NCBI GenBank assembly: GCA_017303875.1
Contig: JAFLBP010000027.1
Location: 1-64,000 of the forward strand
Origin: Chitinophagales bacterium
GTDB lineage: Bacteria; Bacteroidota; Bacteroidia; Chitinophagales; Saprospiraceae
Direction: 5' to 3'
DNA: 64,000 nucleotides
Numbering within the stretch: the first letter of the stretch is position 1; each line of letters begins with the position of its first letter. The translations under genes and the position numbers were made by a program. Positions 50,939-60,202 of this stretch are shown here, in pieces. Below the pieces are notes generated by a model. The model did no database searches. It saw nothing but the letters and a program-made list of their open reading frames with translations, and had not been told where the DNA came from.

Positions 50939-52210
50939 ATGAAACAGCTGCTCGTTTTTTCTTTGCTCGGTCTCCTCCTCGCTGCTGCCTGCAAAACGCC
51001 GCTCGGCACAGCCGCCAAGTCACCTGTAGAAGATGTGCTGCAAACAGCACTGCGTAACCTGCAAAGCGATCCGGTATGCCGCGAAGTGCTTGCCAGAGCG
51101 GAGCAATACGAAGTGCAAATTCTGTACACGCAGATCAATCGCGATAAATCCGGTAATCCGCAATTCACCCAGTTTCAGTATCGTTTCGATTCGACGCATT
51201 ATTTTTATCCGGCCAGCACGGTCAAAATGCCGCTGGCGCTGCTGGCACTTGAAAAAATCAACCGCCTGCATCCCTCACACCAGCTCCTGAGCCGCGAAAC
51301 CCCGTATCGCCTCGATTCCCTTCGCCCCTGGCAGCAGCGCTATGACAGCGACCCCACGGCGCCCAACGGAAAACCCAGCATTGCACACGATGTGCGGCAA
51401 ATTTTTGTCGTGAGCGACAACCTTGCCTACAACCATCTTTTTGAATTTTTAGGCCGCGAAGAAATCAACAACAACCTGCGCGCAAAAGGATACACTCGAA
51501 CCGGTATCGTACATCGTTTTAATTTTCCCGGCCGCGACAACCGCTTCGACAGTCCGATTACTTTCTACACGCCTACCGTCGGTATCTACAAACAAGGCGA
51601 ACGTATGAACCGCGCCGAATGGCCCAATCCGCAAAAACAGCTGCTCAAAGGAACAGCACATTTCAACGCAGCCGACAGCCTCGAAGAACGCCCCATGGAT
51701 TTTGGTGGCAAAAACTGGTTCTCCCTCGGCGATATGGAAAAAATGATCCGCGCCATCTATTTTCCGGAAAGCCTGCCACCCGCGCAGCGCTTTAACCTTA
51801 CCGAGGAGGATTACCGCTTCGTGCGACACTACATGGGCATTTACCCCCGTGAATGTGATTTCCCGAAATACGACTCCAGTTATTACGACGGCTATGTGAA
51901 GTTTTTTCTGTACGGCGACAGCAAAAAACCGGGCGCCGACAAAGTGCGGGTGTTTAATAAAGTCGGCGAAGCCTATGGCACGCTAAGCGATGCGGCCTAT
52001 ATTGTTGATTTTGAAAAAAATGTAGAATTTATACTCTGCGCCACAATCCTGTGCAACAACGACGGCACTTTCAACGACGACCGCTACGACTACGACAAAA
52101 TCGGTTTTCCCTTCCTCGCCAAACTCGGAAGGGCCGTATACGAACTGGAATGCAAACGGCCCAGAGCGGTGCAACCCGATCTGAGCCGTTTATACGAGGT
52201 ACTTAAGTGA
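50939..52210 (+). CDS. Class A beta-lactamase-like serine hydrolase, lipoprotein
   Basis: A 423-residue lipoprotein (FSLLGLLLAAAC, Cys then KTPL). The fold is that of class A beta-lactamases and DD-peptidases: the SxxK motif is STVK in YPASTVKMPLALLALEKI, SxN is SDN in VVSDNLAYNHLFEFLG, and the KxG-like triad is probably KVG in VRVFNKVGEAYG. The omega-loop Glu of true beta-lactamases is not obvious. The protein is longer than a beta-lactamase (~290) because of inserts (PWQQRYDSDPTAPNGKPS). It may cleave peptidoglycan stem peptides or esters; beta-lactam resistance cannot be claimed from this. It is convergent with the ABC permease/M1 gene, with a 9-base gap. Confidence 0.82.
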   Translation: MKQLLVFSLLGLLLAAACKTPLGTAAKSPVEDVLQTALRNLQSDPVCREVLARAEQYEVQILYTQINRDKSGNPQFTQFQYRFDSTHYFYPASTVKMPLALLALEKINRLHPSHQLLSRETPYRLDSLRPWQQRYDSDPTAPNGKPSIAHDVRQIFVVSDNLAYNHLFEFLGREEINNNLRAKGYTRTGIVHRFNFPGRDNRFDSPITFYTPTVGIYKQGERMNRAEWPNPQKQLLKGTAHFNAADSLEERPMDFGGKNWFSLGDMEKMIRAIYFPESLPPAQRFNLTEEDYRFVRHYMGIYPRECDFPKYDSSYYDGYVKFFLYGDSKKPGADKVRVFNKVGEAYGTLSDAAYIVDFEKNVEFILCATILCNNDGTFNDDRYDYDKIGFPFLAKLGRAVYELECKRPRAVQPDLSRLYEVLK

Positions 52211-52219
52211 ACTATCCCG

Positions 52220-55200
52220 TTACTCTAAGTCCTTCATGTTGTCTTCCGGATTGCGATCCACAATCAGGGAGAAGGGATCCACGCCCGCTTTTTCGGGTTT
52301 TTCCTGCACCACAAACGTAAACCACTGCTCGGGCTGCGTGATTTTCACCCGCTGGCGATAAAGGGTTTTGCCGTAGGTTTTGCCCGATTCCGGCGCTGCA
52401 AAAGCGCCGATTTCGATATAATCGTTGAGGGGCGCTTCGGTTTGTTTGCCCACTTCATCGGACTTGAACTTGGCGGCTTCCACCTTGATTTTTACCTCCC
52501 ACTGGCCATTGCCGAGGTCTTTTACAGAAGCCTCGCGGCAGCGGTTTTCAAAGAGGGTAATTTCTTCAAACAGGTCTTTTACCACATAATCCAGCGAATC
52601 GGGGGTTTGGGCGTAAAATTCGTCTAAGGCATCAAGACTCACCGGATAAGGCGGCTGTGCGTAGCGGTATTTTTCCAAAAATGCCCGCAGGGCCGCATTC
52701 ACGCGCTCTTCACCGATCAGCTCCTTGAGGTGGTACATCTGCACCGAACCTTTGTTGTAGTGAATGTAGCCCTGTCCTTCGCAGCGTGCAAGCGGCAGCT
52801 CGCGCTCCGACTCGCGCCCGCGACCGCGCAGGTAGCGGTCCATCTCGTAGCTCAGGAATTTGCGCATCTGGTCGCGGCCATACGCGTGTTCCATCACCAT
52901 CAGGGCGCTCCATTGCGCAAAGGTTTCCACCAGCATTTCGCCGCCCTGCATGGCCGCGCCGCACTCCTGGTGGCCCCAATACTGGTGCCCGATTTCGTGC
53001 GCCGCGACGTAGAACATCATGTCAATGTCTTTGTCCGGATCTTTAAAATCCTGAATAAACCCGACGCCTTCCGAGTAGGGCATGGTGCCGGGGAAGGACT
53101 GTGCGAATTCGGAAAAACGCGGAAACTCCACGATGCGGCATTGCTTGTGGTAGTAAGGCCCGAAGTTTTTGGTGAAATACTCCAGCGATTTTTCAATGGC
53201 CGTGAGCATGCGCTCCACGTTCTGGTGGTGGTCTTTGTGGTAATACACTTCCATACTGACGCCGTTCCACATGCGGCGGGCCACTTCGTAGCGCGCACTG
53301 AGGAAGGAGTAAAAATTGAAAGAAGCGTGATCGAGCTTGTAATGGAAGCAGCGACGGCCGTTTTCATTCCATTCGCGCAGCAGCGAGCCGGGGCCGAGCG
53401 CGATCTGGTCGGGCGCTGTGCGGATGATGGTCTCCACATTAACCCAGTCGGAATTCAGGCCGATGTAGGCGTCCATGCGGTGCAGGGTATCCTGGCGGTT
53501 GAGGGCAGGGCGGCGTGTTTTTTCTGGCAGGCCAAAGCGTTTGCGCGTGTTTTTATCGCCCAACTCGTTTTGTTCCTGATACCCGAAAATGGGCATAATG
53601 TCGGTGTTGTCGAAGAAAGTACCGTTTTGTACCACGCGCGCCCATTCCACCTGATTTTCAAAACCTTTAGGTACAAAACTGGTCGTGAAATTCAGGGTCA
53701 GCGAGTCGCCGGGCGCCATAGCCGGTTCAAAGCGGTACAGGCGGAAATTGTGCGTCGAGTCGTCGAGCAGCAATTTCAGGCGCGGATTTTCGAGGGTAAA
53801 ATCTCCGTGTTGCGGCACATTGACAAACAGCGTGTCAATATTCGTTTTATAAATATTTCTTGCCTTAAATACGCCATTCACCACCACGCTGCGTACTTCG
53901 GGGCGCAGGTCAATGTCGTATTTTACGTCATATACCCTCGGCTGCACGCGGTTTTCGTACTTTTTGTAAAAGGCCTCATACTGGTACTGGAATTTTTCAA
54001 TTTGCCCGCTGTTGTAATACGGGTTCAGCACCTGCGTGTTGTAATACGTCCACGCGCCAAAAACCAACCAAAGCGCCAGCGTGCCTATGCCGAACCAGCG
54101 GTAGTTGCGCCATTCTAACTTCGCATTGCGGAAGCGCTCGCGCAGGGAACCCATGCGGCCGCGCGGCCAGAGCAGGATGGTCGCCAGCGCCAGCAGGCCG
54201 CAAAACAGCAGCCAATACCCGTGAAACCAGAATAAAGTGCTCAGGTAAGGCTGGTAGCCGTAAAAATCAGAGAGGATGTACGAAGGCGTGCCGCCAAATT
54301 GTACCATATTGCTCTCCATCTTGATCGTGCTCCAGGCAAAGGCGTTGGCAATGAGCAAAATGACGACGATGAAAAAGCCGAGGTACATATTGGGCGACAA
54401 AGCGTGCACCAAAAAGGAAAGCGCCAGTGTGAAGGCAAAACCCAGCATATCCATCACCAATAATTCGCGCACATAGGTGCCCACTTCAAAGCGGGTGTAG
54501 CCCAAGGCTGCCTGCGCACCGATGGCGGCGAGCAGGACGATGACCTGCATGATGAACATGAGGCCCAGCACGGCGGCGTATTTGCCGAGCCAGAGCGTCC
54601 AGTTTTTGGTAGGCAGCGCATCGGTGATGTCGCTCATGCCATGCGTGCGCTCTTTCCAGATAATCGCCCCGCTGAAATACACCATGATGATAATGGTGAA
54701 CAGGTAAAACGAACCCCGGATGAGGTTAATCATGGTATAGGTAACGGGCAGTTCGTGGGTGCCGTAGCTTTCGTTGGCATAGAGCAGGTTGGGCAGGCAG
54801 TTGAGCAGGGCCAACAGGGCCAGCAGGATAAAGGCGGTGCTGCGCACCATGCCCCGCAACTCCGTTTTGAACTGGCTGAAAAATTGCCGGATGGCCACCA
54901 TTTTGCCACTTTCGGGCGCAACGGCCGGAATCGCGCCCAGCGTTTTGAGGCCGTAGAGATCTTCTTCTTTAGCCGCTGCTTTTTGTTTTTTGCTGCCGCT
55001 TTTTTTCTCCGAAAAATCAAAACGCCAGTAGCCGATCAGCAGGGCGGCAATGCCCACAGCCATCCAGAGGAGGCGGTTGAGCAACACTGTGCCTTCAAAA
55101 CCCAGCGCCATGGTGTTTTTATCCTCTACCGTCCAGTATTTGGTGGCAATGGAAAAAGCCCGGAAGCCGAAGGGGTCGAGCAGGGAGCCGAGGGTTTCGT

Positions 55201-55813
55201 TTTTAATATCCTGCAATAAATTGCCGGCAATAATATAGCCCACCAGCAGCGCGGCGGCGGCGATAAACGAGTACAGCGTGGAGCGGGTATTTACCGCCAC
55301 GGCGTACAGAATACCGCCTGAAAAAATGAGGTTGGGAATCACAATCAGGAGCAGGCCCATCAGGTGGCCCTGCATTTCAAATGGCCCGAAGCGGTTTTCG
55401 GGCAGCCACCCGAAGGCCGAATTGGCAGCCACACCCGCCCACATGCCCAGCGAAACGCCCAGCATGGGAATGATGCAGATCAGGAAAGCGCCCAGGAAGT
55501 GGCCGAAATAATAGCCGGCTTTGCCGATGGGTTTGGAAAAAATAATCTGGCTCATCTGGCGCTCATAGTCGCGGATGGCGGCGGTATTCAGGAAGGCCGT
55601 CACCAGCAAGAGGGCGAGCAGTGAAAAGACGCCGTACCAGTTTTGCGCCACAAAAGGCGCGTTTTTGTGCACATTACCGAAGCTGCCGCCAATGGTCATT
55701 TGGTCGGAAACCGTTGCAGCGAAGCACAAGAGTCCGAACAAAAACATAAAAATCCAGGGCATGGGCGAGCGCAGCCAGGAGCGCAACTCGAAAGAAGCAA
55801 AAGTAGCAAACAT
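52220..55813 (-). CDS. ABC-2 permease fused to an M1-family aminopeptidase
   Basis: A 1197-residue inner-membrane fusion. The first ~600 residues hold two sets of transmembrane segments of an ABC-2 permease (start FELRSWLRSPMPWIFMFLFGLL; second set ILLALLALLNCLP...FYLFTIIIMVYFSGAIIW), interrupted by a charged loop. The rest is an M1 aminopeptidase domain that probably faces the periplasm: zinc motif HEIGHQYWGHQ (two His ligands, catalytic Glu), with the third ligand Glu in GEMLVETFAQW, and substrate-region MPYSEGVGFI in place of the usual GAMEN. This fusion is a known Bacteroidota type. It pairs with the ATPase encoded 12 bases upstream. It may export and process a peptide. Confidence 0.88.
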   Translation of the reverse strand: MFATFASFELRSWLRSPMPWIFMFLFGLLCFAATVSDQMTIGGSFGNVHKNAPFVAQNWYGVFSLLALLLVTAFLNTAAIRDYERQMSQIIFSKPIGKAGYYFGHFLGAFLICIIPMLGVSLGMWAGVAANSAFGWLPENRFGPFEMQGHLMGLLLIVIPNLIFSGGILYAVAVNTRSTLYSFIAAAALLVGYIIAGNLLQDIKNETLGSLLDPFGFRAFSIATKYWTVEDKNTMALGFEGTVLLNRLLWMAVGIAALLIGYWRFDFSEKKSGSKKQKAAAKEEDLYGLKTLGAIPAVAPESGKMVAIRQFFSQFKTELRGMVRSTAFILLALLALLNCLPNLLYANESYGTHELPVTYTMINLIRGSFYLFTIIIMVYFSGAIIWKERTHGMSDITDALPTKNWTLWLGKYAAVLGLMFIMQVIVLLAAIGAQAALGYTRFEVGTYVRELLVMDMLGFAFTLALSFLVHALSPNMYLGFFIVVILLIANAFAWSTIKMESNMVQFGGTPSYILSDFYGYQPYLSTLFWFHGYWLLFCGLLALATILLWPRGRMGSLRERFRNAKLEWRNYRWFGIGTLALWLVFGAWTYYNTQVLNPYYNSGQIEKFQYQYEAFYKKYENRVQPRVYDVKYDIDLRPEVRSVVVNGVFKARNIYKTNIDTLFVNVPQHGDFTLENPRLKLLLDDSTHNFRLYRFEPAMAPGDSLTLNFTTSFVPKGFENQVEWARVVQNGTFFDNTDIMPIFGYQEQNELGDKNTRKRFGLPEKTRRPALNRQDTLHRMDAYIGLNSDWVNVETIIRTAPDQIALGPGSLLREWNENGRRCFHYKLDHASFNFYSFLSARYEVARRMWNGVSMEVYYHKDHHQNVERMLTAIEKSLEYFTKNFGPYYHKQCRIVEFPRFSEFAQSFPGTMPYSEGVGFIQDFKDPDKDIDMMFYVAAHEIGHQYWGHQECGAAMQGGEMLVETFAQWSALMVMEHAYGRDQMRKFLSYEMDRYLRGRGRESERELPLARCEGQGYIHYNKGSVQMYHLKELIGEERVNAALRAFLEKYRYAQPPYPVSLDALDEFYAQTPDSLDYVVKDLFEEITLFENRCREASVKDLGNGQWEVKIKVEAAKFKSDEVGKQTEAPLNDYIEIGAFAAPESGKTYGKTLYRQRVKITQPEQWFTFVVQEKPEKAGVDPFSLIVDRNPEDNMKDLE

Positions 55814-55825
55814 GGGCTGCGGGGT

Positions 55826-56698
55826 TTAAACGGCGTTGATATGTTTGAAAAATACCTCTTCCAGTCCGGCTTCTGTAGCCTGGAAACCTTCGCCGGGATC
55901 GCCGTCGCTGAGGACGTGAACGACCGGTTTTCCGGCGATGAGTTTATTGGAGATGAGGCGATTGCCGTAGGCCGCTTGCAGGGCTTCGAGTTCCGTTTTT
56001 TGAATCGCCTTTTTCCAGACTTTGCCTTGCAGGTCGAGCAGGGCGGCATCGGGCGTGCCGGCGTACAGCACGCGGCCCTGGTTGATGATGGCCATATTGG
56101 GGCAGAGTTCCTTGACGTCCTCCACGATGTGGGTGCTGAGGATGACGATCACGTTTTCGCCGATTTCCGAGAGCAGGTTGTAGAAGCGGTTGCGCTCGCC
56201 GGGGTCGAGGCCGGCCGTGGGTTCGTCTACGATGATGAGTTTGGGGTCGCCGAGCAGGGCCTGCGCGATGCCGAAGCGCTGGCGCATACCTCCGGAGTAA
56301 GAGGAGACGCTTTTGTTGCGAACGTCCCAGAGGTTGACGCGCTGGAGCAGGGCGCTGACGACGGCTTTGCGTTCGCCGCGCGGGATGCCTTTGAGTACGG
56401 CGAGGTGGTCGAGCATTTCGACGGCGCTCAGGCGCGGGTAGACGCCGAATTCCTGGGGCAGGTAGCCGAGGGTGCGGCGCACCGATTCTTTGTCGCGCAA
56501 CACATCTATGTCGCCGAGGGTGGCGCTGCCGCTGTCGGCATCCTGGAGGGTGGCGAGGGTGCGCATGAGCGTGCTTTTGCCTGCGCCGTTGGGGCCAAGC
56601 AGTCCGTACATGCCGGTGGGGATGTCGAGCGATACGTCCTGAAGCGCTTTCACGCCATTGGCGTAGGTTTTGGACAGATTGCGGATGGTCAATTGCAT
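55826..56698 (-). CDS. ABC transporter ATP-binding protein
   Basis: A 290-residue ABC ATPase that powers the adjacent permease/M1 fusion. The ATG at 56698 gives the usual start MQLTIRNLSKTYANGVKALQDV; the longer frame to 56746 adds a segment not typical of the family. Walker A is GPNGAGKST, followed by the Q-loop (GYLPQEFGVYP), the signature SSYSGGMRQR, Walker B (LIIVDEPTAGLDP) and the switch His (LSTHIVEDV). The C-terminal ~75 residues form an extra domain. The permease lies 12 bases downstream. The TIR gene ends 141 bases upstream. Confidence 0.95.
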   Translation of the reverse strand: MQLTIRNLSKTYANGVKALQDVSLDIPTGMYGLLGPNGAGKSTLMRTLATLQDADSGSATLGDIDVLRDKESVRRTLGYLPQEFGVYPRLSAVEMLDHLAVLKGIPRGERKAVVSALLQRVNLWDVRNKSVSSYSGGMRQRFGIAQALLGDPKLIIVDEPTAGLDPGERNRFYNLLSEIGENVIVILSTHIVEDVKELCPNMAIINQGRVLYAGTPDAALLDLQGKVWKKAIQKTELEALQAAYGNRLISNKLIAGKPVVHVLSDGDPGEGFQATEAGLEEVFFKHINAV

Positions 56699-56839
56699 AA
56701 GTGGAGAAGCGTACTTGTTCCTGATGAGAGTTTGGATGACAGACAAATGACGGAATTGACCAGCGAGAGGTTACAAGGTATCGAAGAAAGTAAGGAATTG
56801 GGGGATGAAGGTGGGGTTTTGACGGGATGGGGGTTGCTG

Positions 56840-57274
56840 TTACTTCAACAACGCCAGTATGCTGCGGGTTACTTCGCTCCACGCTTGAGCGGGGTTGGGA
56901 AAATCAGCAATGGGGCGGCCATCTTTGGGTATGGCTTGGAGGCTACCCAGGTCGGTTAAGTCCCAGAGGCAATGATTCAGGATGATGGGCACTACATGTT
57001 TACCTGCTTCTTCGCGGCGTTTGAAGGCGATCGGAATTTCTTCGTCGTTGATAAAATTGGAATCCAGGAAGTTGGCAGAAACCAGCAAAAGCGTCAGGTC
57101 TGCACTTTCGAGTGCCTCCATAATGGCTTCTTTCCAGTTTTGGCCGGGCAAGATTTTTCGGTCGGTCCAGATTTCAATTTCGCCCTTGCGCTCCAGCGGG
57201 CCGAGGTATTTATCAAGCTCTCGCATGGCTTCTTCGTCGCGATGGGCGTAGGAAATGAATATTTTTTTAGGCAT
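56840..57274 (-). CDS. TIR-domain protein
   Basis: A 144-residue protein made of one TIR domain: the N-terminal KIFISYAHRDEEAMRELDKYL, LPGQNWKEAIMEALESADLTLLLVSANFLDSNFINDEE (box 2 with the candidate catalytic Glu in DEEIP), and HVVPIILNHCLWD. Bacterial TIR domains of this class often hydrolyse NAD+ or make cyclic ADP-ribose signals in phage defence. No oligomerisation domain is present, so a partner is expected. The nearest is the Roco GTPase 81 bases upstream on the same strand. The name rests on visible motifs; NADase activity is inference. Confidence 0.88.
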   Translation of the reverse strand: MPKKIFISYAHRDEEAMRELDKYLGPLERKGEIEIWTDRKILPGQNWKEAIMEALESADLTLLLVSANFLDSNFINDEEIPIAFKRREEAGKHVVPIILNHCLWDLTDLGSLQAIPKDGRPIADFPNPAQAWSEVTRSILALLK

Positions 57275-57355
57275 GGTGGTGGGTGTTAGGAAAAAGTAGA
57301 ATGCTTAGCAAAAGAGTAATCATACTCCTCTTGTTTCGTCCATAGACGATATTTA

Positions 57356-60124
57356 TCACTTCGGGTAAGTAAAAATATTTCCATCCCTGAAATCTTGAAT
57401 GATCCGCCGCACATCTTTTTTGAGTTGGGTGTAAATCTTTTTAACATCTACCCCCAACTCTCCTTCTAATTGGCCTCCAAGTAATTCATGTCCAATTTTT
57501 AGTTTTACTTTTAGATCTGTTGCTGCTAAATACGCATTCCCTTCTTTGGAAATTGGGTGTTCTGGCGGTAATTTTTTGAGCAACTCATGAAACCCCTTCT
57601 CGAGGGTTTGAAATAACAACTCTTTTTTAGCGTCATTTTTCAAAAGTAATTCAAGCTGAATGGTATTCATTTCCATTAATGCTTCTTGTGATTTACGTAA
57701 AGGCGCAAATTCTTCACGTATTATCTGCCTGAAAAAATCCCTGTCGGCCTCAACAGCATAACCATCCAGCAACTCAGAAAGTTGAATACGCTCACCACCA
57801 AGTATACGGTAGTCTCTGTCGCCATCCGCTTCGGCCTTCAACAAGTCCCAATAATCAAGCCATTGATCTTTGTAAGGAATAACTTCTTTGGGTTTTAATG
57901 TGTTGAAAGGTTCGTGTAATTCGTAGAATACCTCACGAATCATGCGCAAAAAACCGCGCTGTTGCTTTTTCGGACCTACTACTTCTATATCAATAGCATC
58001 CCGCCGGAAACTGCGCCGAACTATTGCCCGACATTGCCCGTCACAAATTACTACACCGCTGCGCCAACGTTTTTCACCTTCAATAGACTTATATTTTTCT
58101 GCTATAAACTGTGCCATGAAAACATCCGGAGGATAATCATCGTAGTCAAATCGGTAGCACAATGGATTTTCTACTTGCCAAACCCCGGGTGGTTCTGCAT
58201 CAGTGAAGAGGTCTGGTAATAAAAATGTATTGCTTACGCCTCGTTGCGGATAGCAAAGTCTGAACTTTTGCATCAGGTCAGTCAAGAAAATCAACTTTCC
58301 GTCAGGATAAACTTTGGGAGAAAGAATACGTCGCATGTCTCCAAGGTCAAACTTGCCCTTATTCGTATCTTTAACTGTTGTATCTGTCAAGATTGCATAA
58401 ACGCCATCCATAATCCATTTTGGATCAATGACGTGTGTGTCACTAAGGCGCGCATCATCGAAGTAGCTGACAACGGAACCTACAAAATTTAGCTGCTGCA
58501 AGCATAAATCTTGCTCTTCAGTGGGCAATGCACTGATGAACTCCAACTTTCGGAAAGCTTCTATGGTAATATATGGATCAGAGGCTTGCTCAAGCCCCTC
58601 TTTTACCGTAAACCATTCCTCGCGTTGCTCATAAAAAACGCTGGGCATTTCTTTTTGAGCACTGACAATAGCATCAATGTGACGTTTTAATTCAACAATG
58701 GTGTCTTTAGCAACTATTCCTTTAGAAGGAGTATCATATACACAGGTGCGTACAAAACCCAGCACATTTGGATATTCCTTTTGGATGCTTTCGCGGTCAA
58801 TATCATGGTCGTTGGAGTCAATTTTATTAATGGCTATGAGTACGGGTGCATTTTCGCCAAGGGTACGCACAAGGTTTAGCCAATGTCTCATATCCTCGCG
58901 TCGTTCACCCTGTCTGGCATCCGTGACCAACACATAGAGTGTACGAGTAGTAAAGAAAAACTGGTGTGTGCTTCGCATGAATTCTTGTCCGCCTAAATCC
59001 CAAACATTGAGTCGTATTGAACCAAGTGGCGAATTAGCCGAAGCAATTTGGTTGCGCTCAATACCAAGCGTGGTAGTGATGGTACGAGCCAAGGCACCGT
59101 GCCGCAACATCTCTATGAGGTGCGTTTTGCCATAACCACTGTCTCCGATGAACATGACTTTGGCTTCCAGTATCGGACGTTTATTTTGAGCAGTTAACCA
59201 TTTAATTATCGCCGCATTCCCCTGCGCCACAATTTCAAGCGGCGGGTTGGTGAGTGGGTTGTCTTTTATGTTGATTTCACCTTTTCCAGTGTTGTACCAA
59301 TCTTTACTAACTACCTCCATTTCTTTTTCCCGAATGAAATAGAGCAGTGGGGTAAGGTCTTCAATCTTGTTTTTAGATAAATTAATTGTAGTTAGGCCGG
59401 TTAAGTTTTCTAAAAAATCCGCGTTGCTGATTTGATTATAAGTAAGGTCAAGGGATTGCAGATTGCTCAGCCCCTTCAAAAAATCTCCGTTACTGATTTG
59501 ATTATTACTGAGGTCAAGGGATTGTAGATTTTTTAGGTCTTTCAAAAAATCTCCGTTACTGATTTGATTTGCACCTAGGTGAAGGAGTCGCAGATTGGGC
59601 AGGTCTTTCAAAAAATCTCCGTTACTGATTTGATTTGCACCTAGGTCAAGGGCTTGCAGATTGCTCAGCCCCTTCAAAAAATCTCCGTTGCTGATTTGAT
59701 TTCTACTGAGGTCAAGGGATTGTAGCTTGCTTAGTCCCGTCAAAAAATCTCCGTTGCTAATTTGGTTTGAACTTAGGTTAAGGATTTGGAGATTGGTTAG
59801 CTTCTTCAAAAAGTCTCCGCTACTTACGGACCATCTATTACCCCATTTACCCCCGAAAACCACTTTTCTAAGGCTACTTGGAAGTGATTGATTTGGAGAA
59901 ATGGTAATTCTGTTTTTCAGGCCGACATTTTGGCTTTTGATCCATCTTTGTTGCTCGAGATCCCACCATTCGTCCGAGACAATTAAAGTTTCCAACCAAT
60001 CCATATCAGAAAGGTCGGGTAATTGGTTGATTCCGCAATATCCTAAATCCAACACCCGCGCATCTTCCCCGCGGGCGTGTTTGGCTTTGTTTTCGGCGAT
60101 ACGTTTTAAGGCAAGTTCTGACAT
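57356..60124 (-). CDS. LRR-Roc-COR (Roco) GTPase
   Basis: A 922-residue Roco protein. Residues ~80-265 are leucine-rich repeats of 22 residues (LQSLDLSRNQISNGDFLKGL type). The Roc GTPase follows: G1 GDSGYGKT (about 326-333), TTTLGIE, G3 WDLGGQE, and G4 NKID (about residue 430). A COR domain continues through EFISALPTEEQDLCL and IDPKWIMDGVYAILTD to about 780. The last ~140 residues form a helical, charged tail (LELLLKNDAKKELLFQTLEKGFHELLKKL) of unknown kind. Bacterial Roco proteins are GTP-driven dimers. Position beside a TIR gene and an AbiEii pair suggests a sensing role in defence, which is inference. Confidence 0.92.
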   Translation of the reverse strand: MSELALKRIAENKAKHARGEDARVLDLGYCGINQLPDLSDMDWLETLIVSDEWWDLEQQRWIKSQNVGLKNRITISPNQSLPSSLRKVVFGGKWGNRWSVSSGDFLKKLTNLQILNLSSNQISNGDFLTGLSKLQSLDLSRNQISNGDFLKGLSNLQALDLGANQISNGDFLKDLPNLRLLHLGANQISNGDFLKDLKNLQSLDLSNNQISNGDFLKGLSNLQSLDLTYNQISNADFLENLTGLTTINLSKNKIEDLTPLLYFIREKEMEVVSKDWYNTGKGEINIKDNPLTNPPLEIVAQGNAAIIKWLTAQNKRPILEAKVMFIGDSGYGKTHLIEMLRHGALARTITTTLGIERNQIASANSPLGSIRLNVWDLGGQEFMRSTHQFFFTTRTLYVLVTDARQGERREDMRHWLNLVRTLGENAPVLIAINKIDSNDHDIDRESIQKEYPNVLGFVRTCVYDTPSKGIVAKDTIVELKRHIDAIVSAQKEMPSVFYEQREEWFTVKEGLEQASDPYITIEAFRKLEFISALPTEEQDLCLQQLNFVGSVVSYFDDARLSDTHVIDPKWIMDGVYAILTDTTVKDTNKGKFDLGDMRRILSPKVYPDGKLIFLTDLMQKFRLCYPQRGVSNTFLLPDLFTDAEPPGVWQVENPLCYRFDYDDYPPDVFMAQFIAEKYKSIEGEKRWRSGVVICDGQCRAIVRRSFRRDAIDIEVVGPKKQQRGFLRMIREVFYELHEPFNTLKPKEVIPYKDQWLDYWDLLKAEADGDRDYRILGGERIQLSELLDGYAVEADRDFFRQIIREEFAPLRKSQEALMEMNTIQLELLLKNDAKKELLFQTLEKGFHELLKKLPPEHPISKEGNAYLAATDLKVKLKIGHELLGGQLEGELGVDVKKIYTQLKKDVRRIIQDFRDGNIFTYPK
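59400..59860. repeat. 66-bp tandem repeat encoding the LRR of the Roco protein
   Basis: The motif tcaaaaaatctccgtt recurs at 66-base steps (near 59476, 59542, 59608, 59674, 59740), one LRR unit of 22 codons each. Middle copies are almost identical at DNA level, showing recent duplication or homogenisation. Confidence 0.85.
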
Positions 60125-60202
60125 GGTGGAACTAAGATTTTCCTGATTTTTAAAGGATTGGAATGATTTGGCGGTGCTGTTTCTTTCGAAGTAATTGCGG
60201 AT

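Noticed and set aside
50939..52210. Calling the serine hydrolase an antibiotic-resistance beta-lactamase
   Set aside because: SxxK and SDN are present, but the omega-loop Glu is not evident and the protein is far longer than class A enzymes.
52730..54118. 462-codon plus-strand frame inside the permease/M1 gene
   Set aside because: Antisense shadow; the minus strand has the zinc motif and membrane segments.
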